NCBI GenBank assembly: GCA_030596145.1
Contig: JAUVKS010000068.1
Span: forward strand, 1 to 8,379
DNA: 8,379 nt
Direction of reading: 5' to 3'
Origin: Pseudomonadota bacterium
GTDB lineage: Bacteria > Desulfobacterota > Syntrophia > Syntrophales > JADFWA01
Made by a program: the position numbers and the translations under genes. The notes beneath the pieces were generated by a model. That model saw nothing but the letters and a program-made list of their open reading frames with translations, was not told the origin of the DNA and searched no databases. This document shows, in pieces, positions 6,681 through 8,379 of the stretch (position 1 is the stretch's first letter; the number at the start of each line of letters is the position of its first letter).

Positions 6681-6687
6681 CCCCCTT
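6681..6687 (-). promoter_or_regulatory. Ribosome-binding site of the lipoprotein, overlapping the protease stop codon
   Basis: On the minus strand the sequence reads AATAAGGGGGATATGATG. AAGGGGG overlaps the TAA stop of the protease gene (6688-6686). The first ATG is only 2 bases after the G-run and the second is 5 bases after, so the second (6675) is the better start. The overlap suggests translational coupling between the two genes. Confidence 0.65.
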
Positions 6688-8379
6688 ATTCTGTATTATC
6701 TTCCCTCTTTTCCTCTTCTCCAAAACCTTTAAGGTTTATGGCAAGGGTTTTCAGCCTTTCATCAACAAGGAAGTTTACCGTATTCTCCGGATACTTGCCG
6801 TCTTTATCTGCTTTTCCTGCATCGACACCCGTCAATATGGTGATACCTTCATCTATAGTGCTCACCGAATATATGTGAAACTTCCCTTCAGAGACAGATT
6901 CTACCACATCTTTTCTTAACATGAGATCGGGAATGTTCAGGGCAGGGATCATCGCCCCCTGTGTTCCTGTAAGACCTTTGGCCTTACATACATCGTAAAA
7001 CCCTTCAATCTTCTGGTTTACACCTCCTATCGGTTGAATTTCCCCCTTCTGATTTACTGAACCTGTCACAGCTATATCCTGTCTTATAGGGAGATTTGCC
7101 AGACTTGACAGGATTGCATAGACCTCTGTCGAGGAAGCACTGTCTCCATCTACTCCTGCGTAAGATTGTTCAAAACATATACTGGCGCTCATGGTTAAGG
7201 GTTTATCCTGGGCATGTTTTCTTCTGAAGTATCCTTCCAGGATCAACACCCCCTTATCATGAGTCTTGCCTGAAAGTTTAGCTTCTCTTTCTATGTTAAT
7301 GATGCCAGCTCTCCCCATAGATGTTTCTGCAGTGATCTTTGAGGGTTTTCCAAAGGTGTAGTCCCCCATATCATAAACAGAAAGACCATTCACCTGACCG
7401 GTTTTTTCTCCGTCGATGTCTATCATAATCGTTCCATCATCAATCATTTCCTGGATCTTGTCTTCGAGGAGACTTACCCGCTCGATTTTTGCATTGTAGG
7501 CAATGTCTACATGTTCGTCTCTCACGATATTACTTTCAGCCTTTTTTGCCCAGTAGCTTGCTTCCCTTATAAGATCCGCTACCTCGCTGAATCTGGTAGA
7601 TAATTTCTTTTGCCTACTTGTTAGCCTAACCCCGAATTCAATAACCGCCGCCACTGCCCTTTTGTCAAAATGAAGGAGGTTTTCTTCTTCTATTATCCTT
7701 TTTATGAAGCTGATGTAACCATCTATGCTTTCTTGCGTATTGGGCATTTCCGTATCAAAATGAGCCTTTGTTTTGAATATCTTCTTGAAATCTTCCTCTA
7801 AATTGTAAAGGAGATGGTAAAGATAATTGTCTCCTACCATTATGATCTTGACATTTAAAGGAATCGATTCCGGTTTGAGAGCTGTAGATGCTATGCTGAA
7901 GGGATCATATGGTTGCATTATTAGAAGCCTGTTTTTGAGTGTCCTTTTGAGAAATGCCCATACACCTGGTTCAATCAGTGCCTCCAATGCATTGAAGACT
8001 ATATAGCCACCGTTGGCCTGGAGAAGAGATCCGGCTTTAATCCGCGTGAAATCTGTTTTCCAGAACCCTGACCTGTCTATTTCCCTCTCTATTGTACCGA
8101 ACAGGTTTTTGTACGTTGGGGCCGTTTCTATGATTACGGGAGGCTTGTCGGTTTGAGAATTGTCGACCAGTACGTTGATCCTATACTCGGTAAATTTTTC
8201 TGTTCGGAGTAAAGGAACGGGGATTGGTATTGTCTGTTGCTGCTCTTCATCCTTTTCTTTAAACTGCTTGAGATTAGAGAGGATATGTTCTTGAACCTCA
8301 TCTAAATAGCCCTTTATTTTTTCATGATTGTTTTCGTATTTGATTCGTATGTCTGAAATAGTATCACTTATCACAGGAA
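6686..8379 (-). CDS. LonB-like ATP-dependent protease (AAA_32 / Lon_C), 5' end outside window
   Basis: About 564 codons of the C-terminal part are visible; the frame stays open to the window edge, and the GTG at 8374 is an internal Val codon, not a start. Full-length relatives are near 800 residues. Numbering from that Val: an AAA_32-type segment includes YKNLFGTIE (88-96), DFTRIKAGSLLQANGGYIV (108-126) and VKIIMVGDNYLYHLLY (175-190). The Lon-type protease domain follows (about 300-515), with DGDSAS holding catalytic Ser412 and GGVNQK holding catalytic Lys455. The 43-residue Ser-Lys distance equals that of E. coli Lon (Ser679/Lys722), so the dyad looks active. It is predicted to be a cytoplasmic protease degrading unfolded or regulatory proteins. 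Walker A would lie outside the window. It differs from classical Lon in lacking the usual layout before the protease domain. Substrates are unknown. Confidence 0.9.
   Translation of the reverse strand, partial: PVISDTISDIRIKYENNHEKIKGYLDEVQEHILSNLKQFKEKDEEQQQTIPIPVPLLRTEKFTEYRINVLVDNSQTDKPPVIIETAPTYKNLFGTIEREIDRSGFWKTDFTRIKAGSLLQANGGYIVFNALEALIEPGVWAFLKRTLKNRLLIMQPYDPFSIASTALKPESIPLNVKIIMVGDNYLYHLLYNLEEDFKKIFKTKAHFDTEMPNTQESIDGYISFIKRIIEEENLLHFDKRAVAAVIEFGVRLTSRQKKLSTRFSEVADLIREASYWAKKAESNIVRDEHVDIAYNAKIERVSLLEDKIQEMIDDGTIMIDIDGEKTGQVNGLSVYDMGDYTFGKPSKITAETSMGRAGIINIEREAKLSGKTHDKGVLILEGYFRRKHAQDKPLTMSASICFEQSYAGVDGDSASSTEVYAILSSLANLPIRQDIAVTGSVNQKGEIQPIGGVNQKIEGFYDVCKAKGLTGTQGAMIPALNIPDLMLRKDVVESVSEGKFHIYSVSTIDEGITILTGVDAGKADKDGKYPENTVNFLVDERLKTLAINLKGFGEEEKREDNTE

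Noticed and set aside
6575..6919. Open frames on the plus strand over the lipoprotein and protease genes
   Set aside because: They run antisense to two well-supported minus-strand genes and show no domain, signal or ribosome-binding logic.

Overview
The window reads as a piece of chromosome from a Gram-negative, AT-leaning bacterium. lpxC shows that it makes lipid A. The gene families (QueH-type queuosine enzyme, DUF4390-NtrY-NtrX, DUF3568-type lipoprotein, LonB-like AAA_32 protease) best fit a deltaproteobacterium / Desulfobacterota lineage such as a Syntrophus-like or sulfate-reducing relative. That placement is inferred from family content, not from a search. I see no mobile element, CRISPR array, rRNA or tRNA. 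Most of the content is core or near-core genes.

Layout. Bases 1-101 are the last codons of ruvB. Bases 175-714 encode QueH (epoxyqueuosine reductase, tRNA modification). A 278-base gap follows, and it holds the most informative regulatory DNA in the window: a close match to a sigma-54 -24/-12 promoter at 931-947, with a cluster of TTCAT half-sites about 100 bases upstream. It leads into lpxC (993-1919). A second gap of 212 bases contains a long near-perfect inverted repeat (2061-2100). After it comes a tight three-gene unit: a secreted DUF4390 protein, an NtrY-type membrane histidine kinase (1-base overlap) and an NtrX/NtrC-type sigma-54 activator (8-base gap). The last third is on the minus strand and converges on ntrX with a 19-base gap. 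It holds the C-terminal two thirds or so of a LonB-like protease (5' end outside the window) followed by a small DUF3568-like lipoprotein whose ribosome-binding site overlaps the protease stop codon.

How the genes may work together. DUF4390, NtrY and NtrX look like one signalling module: a periplasmic or envelope input protein, a four-helix membrane kinase with HAMP and PAS domains, and a sigma-54-dependent output regulator that keeps its phospho-acceptor Asp, Walker motifs and GAFTGA loop. Because the neighbouring lpxC, the committed step of lipid A synthesis, carries a candidate sigma-54 promoter and enhancer-like repeats, the module may set lipid A output in response to envelope state. This is the most interesting hypothesis here, but it is inference from motifs. 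I did not find a clearly new biological system.
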